NCBI GenBank assembly: GCA_030267565.1
Contig: BRXU01000007.1
Location: 2,480,001-2,544,000, forward strand
Origin: Pleodorina starrii
Lineage: Eukaryota > Chlorophyta > Chlorophyceae > Chlamydomonadales > Volvocaceae
Reading direction: 5' to 3'
DNA: 64,000 nucleotides
The position numbers and the translations under genes are program-made. Within the stretch, counting starts at the first letter, position 1; each line of letters opens with the position of its first letter. Positions 48,301 to 60,300 of this stretch are shown here, piece by piece. Below the pieces are notes generated by a model, which saw only the letters and a program-made list of their open reading frames with translations, did not search any database and was not told the origin of the DNA.

Positions 48301-51300
48301 CCCAAAGTCGTCTCCAGTAAACACTGCAGCCAGGTCTCTGTTCAAAAATACGCATTTATTTCATGACTGGGATGGAAGTCGTCCGAATCATCAAGCCAGA
48401 AAGCGACTTCCGAACTGGGCAATCGCCAATCGCTTAGAAGGAAATCGGATTGGGTTCGTGGTATCCTGGTCGGCTGCCCGATAACTACAAGCAACTTCGA
48501 ATTATTGTATACGTACGTGCGTACAGCGATCGAGGCACTGATTCGCGTACCTGTTCCACATTGCAGCGCTCCACGGATTAAATGGGATATATATTGGCGC
48601 ATAATGAAGGCATCTATGGGCAACTTTATCAACCTTAAGGAAGGCTTTCGTGAATCTGAAGGCGGAATCCGTCATCAATCCATAGGCCGGCGCCGCCCAT
48701 CTGGTTGGCAACGCTCATAAATTGCTTTAGAGAACTATCAATTTGTTTTCATGAGTAGTTGCCTTACCGCTTGGAGACGGGGATGGACTCGGGTACCTGC
48801 GAGCAGAAGAGTATGCTTGCTTCCTGTTGCTTCCGTGGGAGGAGGCGAGCCTGGTAACCGACTGCGCTATCTGCCGCGGGGCGGTGTAATGGGCAGACGA
48901 CGCAGCGGAACCCTGTCAGTACTGACTATATGAACTCGCGAAATTACTCTTTCCGTCGCGCTCAGCGCGACTTGCACTTCGCTCTCACTGGTACGGCCCG
49001 GCCGTACCACCAACGAACAGCCGAGAACGCTCTCGGAAAATACACAGAAAACCTTGGTTTTCTTCGTTTCACTCAGAAAACCTTCAGATAAATATGGAGT
49101 GAGTGTCTAATCAGTGAAACCACACACTACCGGCAACCCCAACGAACCCCTCTGCTGGTTATGAGCGAGAAGGGGCAGCCCACGGCGCCTGCTGGGCCTG
49201 CAGCAGGCGGCAGGTCGTCCGGACATCATGCACAGCATACTCATCACATACCTGCTGCGTGAACACAGAATCCTTTCCTCGGTACTCCAAGTTCGAATTT
49301 CGCTCTCGTGCAAAATTGCTACGCCCATGTTCCCCAGACGCGCCGGTATAATCTGTACAAGAGAACTGCCGGGGCTGCTCGGGGGTATACTTGACAGAAA
49401 GCCAGAGGCTGCCCACTGCCTGAGGCTCAATCCTTTATGGTATAGTGTAAGTTTGATGTAGGACATGTAAATCATACATTTACACCATGGTACGTGGATT
49501 GGGGTTACACACACATCATGGGGTTACATACACATACACACGGGTAACAAGACGACCGCCGGTGTTAGTTGTTGGGCCCCCGAGAACGGGGCTGCTTGTG
49601 CAACGGCATTGTATATACTTCGATCCCGTTACACCGCATCATTTGCATTTGCCAAAGGCATGCTATTTCGACCCGCCGGTGCTGACCTACCGACGGGCCG
49701 TTGATTATTTGTGCCTGCCTGCACCGCACCTTGCTGCGCAGGCCTATACGTTGGGTCCCGCTACGCTAACTGTTGCCATCAGTGTCAAATTGGTCATTCC
49801 CACTGGGGCCGTCGACAACTCCATCGAGCCGGTCACCGAGGTGCTCCAGTTGAACCCCGGCAAGCCCATGGCGGCCTCCGCCTCCAGAACTGTGACGGCC
49901 AAGCTCGTGGGTGACCTGGTTATGTACACGCAGCTGCACGATCTCAGGTAAGAGAGTGAAACAGAAGCATGCACGTGTTGCATGCACCGCGTGCCATCTG
50001 CCATGGCATGCAGTGGGTGCCATGCATGGCATTCCCCTACCAAACGAACCCCGGTTTAAGTCTGGCTAAGGTTGTGGCCGTCTTAGCCTAAGTCGGCCTA
50101 AGCAGGATTATCGCGGCATGTGCGGATAAGGCACAACTTATAACCGACTTTGAGTTAGCGAGGTATTAGCCCCCACCTTTAGCTGTGTAAGTCCGAAATG
50201 TTGGGTTAGCACCACTTAGCGGGATGTATCCAATCTTACAGTCACTTTGAAGTACTTACAAGGTGCGTCCGTCCATGAGGACAGGATATGTTCCGTGCCG
50301 AGCTGCCGATTCGATTGCTTATGTGGGGCACATAGACGGACGCTCGACAGGGCTCGACCGTACAGTTACACGAGTATGCCCTTGCATCGGTGGCCGCATG
50401 TAGCCCTTACAAATTGGTGCCGCTTACAAACCCTGGGCACGCATCCCAACCACTGTCGTTCCCCCCCTTGGGACGGTGAAAGATGGTGAGAAAACCGCCG
50501 CTGAAACTCTCCTGCCGGCCGACGCACGCCCAACAGTGACGCCGCTTGCTGCTCTCAGTGCCAGCACTCTGCCCAGCTGCCTACTGCCCCGACTAGCCTG
50601 CGGTAGAGCACACACCCCGAAGCAGGAGGAGAACACACCGCACCGCGGCCCACGAACAAACGGCCCCAACACAGAACAGCAACAATCGACCGCAACGGAA
50701 CCGGACGGCAAAACACCAACAGACACATGCACTCCGATTCCGTCGATCGAGCAAAAAAACGGTGCCCAGGCTAGCGATGGTGTGGCAAAAGTGAACCAGA
50801 GTCAAAACCTCCCCCGCCGTTGGACCGGCCTAAACCCAAAGGTGCACGAACCCAAGGACAGACAGACACGGCACACACACAGACACGCGAGCACCCGTGC
50901 AGCCAAGGTGCGAGCGCAACGAGAACCAGGGGAGGGTGGACGGGCAAGGAATCCGCGGACTAGCTTAAGAAACCAACAACGAAGCCGACTGAACGCTAAT
51001 TAGAAAAAGACCGCAACGAAAATAGGTAAACCGCTAGACATCGGGGAAGACGAGACATCAAACACCAACTCGGAGCTCTACGGACACTAATGCACAACTG
51101 CCGTACCAAGCCACCTGTACAGCAAGACTCTAGAGCAACCACTCCTCGTTAAAGGTCTTCCGCAGAAATGAGGCTTGACTCCCCTTGCACCACAAACTGC
51201 ATTTTGGGGAGGGAGAACCCGCAAGAACTACCTGCTCAGCACCGCTCGGGGCGCCCGCCTCACCCCTGACTACCATGTGGAGCCACTCCGTTAGTTGTGA

Positions 51301-54300
51301 ACCCGCCCTGGTGGGCCTGCTGTCTGCACAGGCCGCTGCTTAGAGGCCAAGTGAATCGCGATGTACCCATCTGCCATCTGCCATGGCATTCAGTGCGTGC
51401 CATCTGCCATGGCATTCAGTGCGTGTGTGCCATGGCATTCAGTGGTGGCCATCTGCTATGGCATTATTCAGTGGCATTTAGTGGGTATTTTACTAGGACA
51501 GTATCAAATTGGTATCTCTAGGAAGTGCCTGATAGCTAGGGCACTGTATATACGTCTGTACTTTTGGGGCCCATCTTGTGTTGACACTACATCTCAACGT
51601 GACAGACGGCCACTTTTTCACGGGCCCCAATCCCCCGCCGGGCACGCAGGGCCGAAGCCCCACCGGCGGCTGACTCAGTTCGATTGCATCTCAAACTAAC
51701 CTCTCGCGGTAGAACTGCCCGAAACCACGTTGCCAGAGCCCTAGAGGCTTTCTTGCTTAGGCAGTGGGCATCCAGCTAGCGGTTCAGCCCAAGTCCCTAG
51801 CATTCATCTCCATCCGTACGGATACAACGGGGTCCCGCCCTTTTTCCGGCTTCAAAGAATGATATGTTGGACAGAACAAGAAGGCTAGGGTTTGGTCTGG
51901 TGGTTTGTCATTTGTGCAACATTGTGTGGTACACCGCTGTTTTTTTTGGGCGGGGCCCCAGCGCGAAGCGCCCAGGGGGGCCCCGCCCTCTAGGGTTGCC
52001 CATGTCCGTGCGTGCGTGGGACGTGGGAAGTAATTGGACAAGTGTAGACTTTCGGCCAACGGAAAGGCTGCATAAGTAAAAGATTACATTCTTTATTGCA
52101 CGGTAAATTTATTATTGGAACCCAACATCGCATGAGTAAAAAGCAGTTTGGCAGTCTCCATGGACCGAGGCCGAGGTCAAACCAACACCTCTCGGCCTAT
52201 AATGAATTCCAGAAGATTCTTCGTTCCTTAAGGTGGAATTCTGACATGACGGCGTGAAATGAATCTTCGTTTCGGAAACAAACTATGTTTGCATTGCAAA
52301 CATTCTTCTCGCGACCACACCACAGCAGCTCTGCTAGCCGGTCCGATCGTCTTGACGCATATTACTATTACAAAGGTTGCAAGGAGCAAACCATGAGCGG
52401 CAAACTGCTGGTCGTTGGACGCCAAGCCGCCAATGCACGCATGATGCAGCGGTCTTCTGAGGGCCGCCCAACAAGTCCAGTCGGCAACCTAGGGGATCCC
52501 TGTCCTAATGTTAAAGCATTCAAGCCTCCTCTACGGCGAATACCTCAGTAGCGAAGCCTGTGCACTCTCGTCGGCAACTGCACGTCGTCGCAATCAACCC
52601 TCGCAAACAGTTCCGCTGTCCTTCTATTGGCAAGTCAGCCTGCGTGATGTGTAAATGATACACTCCATGTCTACTGTCAAGTAACTTCAGCCAATGCGCT
52701 GGCCGGAAGAGTTGCACAGTGCCGAGACGGCGCGCGATGCTAAACATGGGTCGGATTGCTGAAGCCGCAGGCATTTCAGATATAAAGCTCTGGCTGCCTA
52801 TCAGCAGGAATGTCGACACTCTCACAGTTGACGCCCTCGCCGCTCGCTTTGGAAATGCCCCGTATTTCGGTCGATGCGCACATGCGCTCATGCACCCGGC
52901 GGGATGACGCGCTTCGCGCGGCGCCGGCAGGCCTTGCTAACAACTCGGCTAGCAGGCATTTCGGGAAAAAGCTCTGGCTGTCTATCAGCAGGAATGTCGA
53001 CACTCTCACACTTCACGCCCTCGCCGCCCTAGCACTCAAATTAACCCGTACGGATTTAGTGGGGCCCCGCCCTTTTTCCGGCTTCAAGGAAGCCGACACC
53101 AACCCCTTGTCCTTATGTCCTATAGCCTTCACGGCTGGCTAAGCTAGGACGTTGTCCGACGACACAGGGTCGGGGCGACAGGACAGGCTTCGTGCCGACT
53201 GAAAGCTGCTCTGCCTCGGGCCTTACACTACTGCGCGGAGTTGCTCTCACAGCGCCGCACAGCGCTGACTAGCGCCGCAGCGCACTAAGGCAAGAGCCAC
53301 GGATCATGGCTCCTTGCTAGCAACGAGAAATGACATGGTTCCTTGGCTCCTTGCTAACAAGCTCGAGTAGCGACAACGCGTGGTCTATTTGGCACCCTAA
53401 AAATGGAAATTAGTATAACTCATTAAAACAATGCTTATGCGCGACATTTTGCGACCAGAACTCCACGGGAATGGACGATAGTTGCTTGCCATGCCAGCAA
53501 ACAATTCGAATTCGGCTCGGAGAGCAAGCCGTACGGCTACCGTAAATAATCCAGCTTATTAGAAGCCTAAGTCGCTTCGCTCCTGCCGCGTCTTAGCGAC
53601 AAATTCGTACGTGGGTGGTTGCAGGACACGTGTGATTTTCTCGTTAGGCCGGTTCCAGAGCGAGGGAGGTTTTGCCTTGATTCCGATTCCCTTGCTTTTG
53701 CCTCCCCCTTCGTTAGCATGTATGGGTACCGATTCGTTTCAGGGAATCGGAACTGGAAAACATAGTCGAAGACATTAATTTCCCAGCGTGGGATCCCTTT
53801 CCAATGAGGCGATTTCGCCGGTGATTTGGTTAATGGCCTGGTCTAGATGTTCTATTCCTTTCTATTGAACATTAGACCCACCGAGTCGTGCGTGCGATCG
53901 CACTATGCAGTTGTTATCCAGCTCCTCTGTAATTAATTAATTTGAAAAAGCCGACACACCTTGTTTAAAATAAGTATTTATTTATGCGCGACGATAACCT
54001 GAGGGTACGGTAGCGCGATAGATATGTGTATGTCACAAAAACGTGGCATACCGTGCGTACGTAGACTGCCTAAATTTGTTTTGCTAAAAATTATGCTGGG
54101 GGCACACATTACATGTACATGCATGTACATGAATCCTGCATGTAACGCGCGCAGCAGGCCCCATATGCATGCAACTATATTCTTTAGAGCTTCTTGTACT
54201 TTACAATTGCTTGTGTGATAATCGCTCGTAGGAACGGTGTCGAGAATGTCGACTTGAATGCACCTGCTGCCTCCGTGCGTCGTTGCTGCTGCCTGCTTCT

Positions 54301-57300
54301 CCGCCCTATTCATCGCATACATGCCCATGTCACTAATAAGTGCCATTTGCAGCTCTCCTCGTTTTTAAGCTGTAAAACTTGACCGTACTTCCACAACCTG
54401 CTACGTAATCATCTGGGGTCCCCCTCCCGCTTCCCGCCGGCTTCCGCCCGACTTTCTTCGACCCCGATCAACGAATGAAAACTCCATATTCCGCACACAC
54501 CCCACACACGCAGCAATCAAGTGCTCGTGTTTCCGGAGCTGAACGACACAACAGTAGACAGGATTGAGCACGCAAACAAGATCGCACGCGCCGACTGGAT
54601 GCTATTAGCGAGGAACAGGTTCAGCTTTGATGGTGCGTGCCCTACATTTCCGCCGCGCCGGAACTTGCGTTTCACTGTATGTGCAATTCTGTAAAGCGGA
54701 TACGTAGCTAGCTAGGACTATGCAATGGTGATATATATAAATGCTGGGACTTTTATTTCGCACCTGATCTATCATTGATGGCGCCTGGCGGATCGATTCG
54801 GATGTGCCCAACTGATCCGCCATAGAAGCTGCGCTGCTGGGTTGGCCGCCTTATTTGTGACCTAGATGGCCGCCTGTTCGCCCTGACGTGCAGGAAAGGA
54901 TTGTGACAAAATCGGAACAAACTTCACAACGTTCCGATATCAAGAAAATGGCTGCTACCGTCCTAATGGGGTGAGGACTGATATGAGGTGATGAATGGGA
55001 GGGCTGTCGACGCGTTACTAGTTGTCGATTCATTGTAATGTCGCCACCACACATAGCGCCTGTCTCCCTTGCGGGCATCGCGCCGGGGCATCACTGCAGC
55101 CTCATTTTGAGAATTTTCCACGGGGTGGATTTTAGCCGGCCAGCCTTCGTTTCCTGAGAGGGAATGCCTCGACCCCTGGATGGACCGTAAGCCCTAGCGA
55201 GTGCTCAGGGAGCAGACTGATGCCTTTTCGGCGGGAACAGCCCATTCCCGCGCGCGGTGACCGCATTTTTTACTAAGACGGGTTGCTTTTCCCACCCCTC
55301 CGTGTCTGGGCTCCGTCTCACTCGGATCACATCTGGGTACCCGCACGCATTCTTCCCAGATATGCCAGATACATCATTGTTGAGCATTTAACCGTGATGC
55401 ATGAGTAATATCTACCAGTGCAGGGGACAGGGACATGGCTGATGAGCCATGCGATCAGCTGTTGTTCGTCCCACACCAGGGCCCCCATCGGTCACCCAAC
55501 CCTACCTCTACGAAGGCCGGGATCGAATCTGTGACTTTACGGTCAGAACTTCTGTGCCCTAACTCTCAGGCACATCCAAGGGGCGGGGTGACCCCGGTTT
55601 ACCACAGTCCCCGAAGCGCACACAACTATCGCGGTTAGTTCCTTGAACCAAATAACGAAACCTCCCCTGTCCGCAGGCATGTCTTGCAAACCAGCTAAAG
55701 GATTTTCGTGACACCGACCTGAAGCGGCTCGAAGATGGCCTTGTACCATTGTACATGGTGACGCAATTCACTGGCGGTTCCAAGGCCCAGGTACGGCGAC
55801 ATTGTACGACCAGTGCATTGTCCGACCATGTCAGCTTGTGGCGGTTGTTCACCTATCTACATACGTATTCTATGGATTGCGCGTGTGGTACGTGCAAGCG
55901 CTTCAGCAAATAAACACGTCTTCATGAGTAGTTGCCTTACCGCTTGAAGACGGGAATGGACTCGAGTACCTGCGAGCAGACAAGTGTGCTTGCTTCCGTG
56001 GCTGGGAGGAGGCGAGCCTGGTTACCGACTGCGCTATCTGCCGCGGGGCGGTGTAATGGGCAGACGACGCAGCGGAAACCTGTCAGTACTGACTACATGA
56101 ACTCGCGAAATTACTCTTTCCGTCGCGCTCGCCGCGACTTGCACTTCGCTCTCACCGGTACGGCGGCCCCGCCGTACCACCAACGAAGCGCCGATTACGC
56201 TCTCGGCAAATACACAGAAAACCTTGGCTTTCTTCGTTTCATTAAGAAAACCCTCTGTTTGGTCTCACTGGCCAATCAATCAATTGCAACTTATATGGTA
56301 CTGGTTTGCCGGATACTCAACTGCCGTCCTCGTATATATGTACCGAAACAAAGCTGGCCTTCGCGAGGAGGTCCATGTCATGAAGGGGTATATAACGTGT
56401 GTGTTGCCTGCTGAAGGGGCTCGGCCCACACACATGAGTGATGAACTGACATTCAACCCCGCCAACCCCTTGCCCTGCGTATTGTGTCCGACATACACGT
56501 TGCACATGTTCGTACGATCCCAAACGTGTTCGACAGCTGAAGAAGGATACCAGAACCCTCAGCTTCGAGATGCCGGTGATCGGCTTGTCTCAATCGAACG
56601 TCATGCTGTCCGTGTCAGCGGACAATGTGCGGTTTACCATCAACCGCGGCTCTGGCCAGGTACGACATGTATTTTTAGTTTTTTACCATACGGCAAAACG
56701 CACGCGTATTTTATTGTTATGTTATGTTACAGTGTGGGGGGCTTTCTGGGCCCATTCTAGGGTGAGGGCACCGCCCTCCTATTGTTTAACAGCCACGACG
56801 GAGTTTGTTCGCTTAGAGCACCATCCACCATCCATCATCGTCGCACTGTCGAACTGTGAGTCCAAGGCGGTTGGTCCTGCCAACTAGGACCTCACGCACC
56901 TCATGCGTTCACTCGACATCCGTAGATACTGAGGGTTCAGAAATTGCCACCAATCAAACGTGTCATCTGCCCAATCAACTGGGGCCCAACTCCACATCTC
57001 AGCAGCTAGCCAAAATTTCGCCCCTCACGACAATATCGGGGGTCTTCCCCGCAATCGAACTCAGGCATTAAATTGGTAAGCCATTTGCGTCAATCCGGAT
57101 CTAGCTTATATCGTGCACCTACAAAGTAGATGCATCACGTAATGTTTTGGCTAGGGCACAATGCAATGACAGCGACAAGCAACGAACGGTCTGCCCGTAC
57201 GTACGAACAAACTGCAACTGCAAATTGTGCGGCCGGGGCAGACCGTACCTGACACCAGGCTGGCTATTTTCCTTTGATAGGATGAAAGGGAATGCGGAAC

Positions 57301-60300
57301 TAACCACTTCCATTAGGATGCTAACTAAAAAACTCATCCGCGGCCCAGCTGATCTTTCCGGCGGCGAAAATCTGCCGGCTGCCCAGCTAGTCAGGCTGGG
57401 GCGACGTGATAACAATCAAATTACAATTGAGGTTCAAGAACGGAGGATTAGGCGTGATGTGAACATGCCGTCATGGACACGCACATACCATTCGCAATTG
57501 TCCACCAGAGGCATGCAGCCGCCCGGCCATCACAAGGAAACTCGTCGTCTTCACTAGCCAGCCACAGGGTTTAGCTCAAACGTCACATGAAACAACCTGA
57601 CCCCACGCCCGAGGATGGAGGCTGCCAAGGCAACAACCTTGCGATCGGCATCCAACCACCAACCATGGACGCAGGCAGGCAGGCAGCATATAGAAGTTAA
57701 TGCGTGACTTCGCACTCAGAAGGTTGATGGGTTCCAGTCCTCCTGTCGGCTCATGAGTCGTCACAGGTTAATGAGATTAAGGACGCCCACTAGCATGTTA
57801 TCGGTATGAGGTTATTATTATGGCGATTATATATGGTTACCTGACGCGACGGATGTGGCGTTAGTTGAGGTCACATTAATGGACCTACGTAGATTCGCAC
57901 GCTGGGTTGGTTTCAACGGCGTGATCGGATGAGGCCCGTCCTTTAGGCAGTGGGACCCCTGTGGTGTGTGCCCAAGCAGATTACGTTGTGGCAAATGCCC
58001 CCACTTATTCAACAAGGACATACATAAGCAAACCAACCAGCAGAGAAGGGGCTCAAGTAAGCCGGAAAGGCCAGGAAGAGACTTCGATCCATCTAATAAA
58101 CCAGCCAAAACATCGTATGTATGTACATTTCCCGGATGGGAAGCTATCCGCCAAACCAATGACGTACAGCCAAAGTGGCATTGTCGATGTCCGTTACATA
58201 CGTGCCGTAACATGCTCGCTCACCGCCCGCTGTCCCACCGCGCCGATACCCCAACTAACGCCACGCACGTACACAAGCCAGATAACGGACTTGCGCGCCT
58301 GTCGCTCGGACGTCTCCGCCTGCGGAATCTTCGAGTCGGGAGCTCGTGGATACATCCGCATAAACGTGACTAACTTGGGCCGCCTGGCGGCCGACTTCAC
58401 GATCAGCATTTTCAACTGCACCATTAACGTGAGACGAACCGAGGCGCGCAAGGTGTCGCTGGCGCCCGGCCAAAACTTGGCCGTGCCGCCAATTGAGCTA
58501 TATGTGGACGGTGCCTTCACGCCGAATCGCACGTGCGTGGTAACGTTGAACGACGCCTTGGTGAGTAGTAATGGGGCGTTTCTCTGCTGGCATATGGAAG
58601 GCGCATGCATGCTGGTCGCTTTGCGGTGCAGGAAGCATGCGACTGCAGGCCACCTCTGCCACTGCTAATAAGCTCACGGTCGGCTGTATGTATGTCACGT
58701 GATGAGAGGAAATGCAGGGCAGTGCGGTTTTGGTTGGGTGGCTGGCGTATTAGGACCTGTAACTTTCATCTCACAGAGTGGGATCCCTTTCAAATGAGGC
58801 GAATTCGCCAGTGAATTGGTAAGTGGCCTGGTCTAGATGTTCTATTGAACATTAGACCCACAGAGTCGTGCGATCGCACTATGTAGCTGTTATCCAGCTC
58901 CTCTGTAATTAATTAAACTGTAACTACTCTTAGTTTTTATTGCACTGTATGTGCTGCAGGGATATGTCGTGGATGAAGCGCTCGTGCAATTCTACACGAA
59001 TGTTACAACAAAGTTCGAGCCGAAGGTCAAGCCGCCAGGGGGAGGGCTCAACGGCACGAGAAACGGCAGTAGTAACTCATCGGATGACGTCGTCCTGCGA
59101 ACGGCGTCCACGAACGCCACCATCGACTGCAACGTGGTACGGCCTGATGTACAGCGTACAATACCGTACGACGTCTGTATCATGAGAGCCAAAATAAAGG
59201 GGCAGCCTGCGATGAGGCGATGAGGAGGCTAGGGCCGCCTCCTATCTACTGGGATGCTTTAAGGGACGGAGCGAGTGACGCAGGCACCCCGCCGACTTTG
59301 CCGTGAATGCGCTTGCACGGCCTGCATGGGTCATATATATACATAGGGTGCAGGATGGAAAGGCGGGGTCATGGGCTGCATGCGGGGAATGATTGCGCCG
59401 AGTCATGGGGTGCAGCAACGGGTCATGGGGCGTAGACGCGCACGCAGCAGAACATGGATGCAGATGAACATGATTGTACTGAATTAATGCCCGCAGGTAG
59501 GGATGGACCGAAACGCAGTCATAATGAGGGTTGCCAGTTATATCCCTTCCAGTCCACGGTGGCGTCGTCTCTATGACTCTTTCACAGTCAAAAACCCAGT
59601 CATTAAATGGCATGACTGGTGCTTGGTATGACTGACAACAGGCACTCTTGCATACTGCCCGCTTTTTACTACCGACCAGCAGGGGGGTGCGTCATGAGCA
59701 GGCGCATGACTAGGTGTATGACTGGGCTTATGACTGGCGTCCCTTGTAACTTTGTAAGACTGATGTATCGTATGTAGCATCCCCTGCCTGCACAGTATGA
59801 CTGGCCGTTGTGCATGACTGGGTTTATCACTGGTTCCAAGACTGTGTTTATGATCGAGAGGACACTCTATGGCTGGGCCTTTTATTTCCCGAGTGCTGAC
59901 ACCTGGCTGTGTACTTGATTTCTTTTAGTCTATGACGACCGCTCTGAGTGTGACTCCACTATACTCCTGTCCGCGTGGCCGCAGGAGTGCCCTAAAGCTT
60001 TCAGCGCCGTGTGTTTTGTCAAGAAGCGTTGCTGGTCCAAGCTGATCCGCTTCCTGGGCTTCATTGCTGGCTCGGCAGCCGGGGTTGCGTTCCTGATACT
60101 GGTTTACAGGCTTGGCTGGATATCGGCATGCCTCCACGCCTGCTGTGCCTGCGGACCCTCACCCGCGAAGACCTACGACGACCCACTGCAGCAGTATGCG
60201 CTATCATCTGCAGCGGCACCAAGACCACACAGGTCGGGGCTGTGGTGGAGCAACCCCCACGCGCATGGATTACCCGCCCCAGACGCGCCAGGCTTTGATG

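Noticed and set aside
50476..51003. 175-residue frame in the intron 6 insertion of copy E
   Set aside because: Low-complexity hydrophilic composition and no motif; reported only as part of an unclassified insertion.
57147..57557. 136-residue + frame in intron 10 of copy E with a few Cys residues
   Set aside because: No recognisable domain, and it lies between exons of E. Could be an old element fragment; not supported as a gene.
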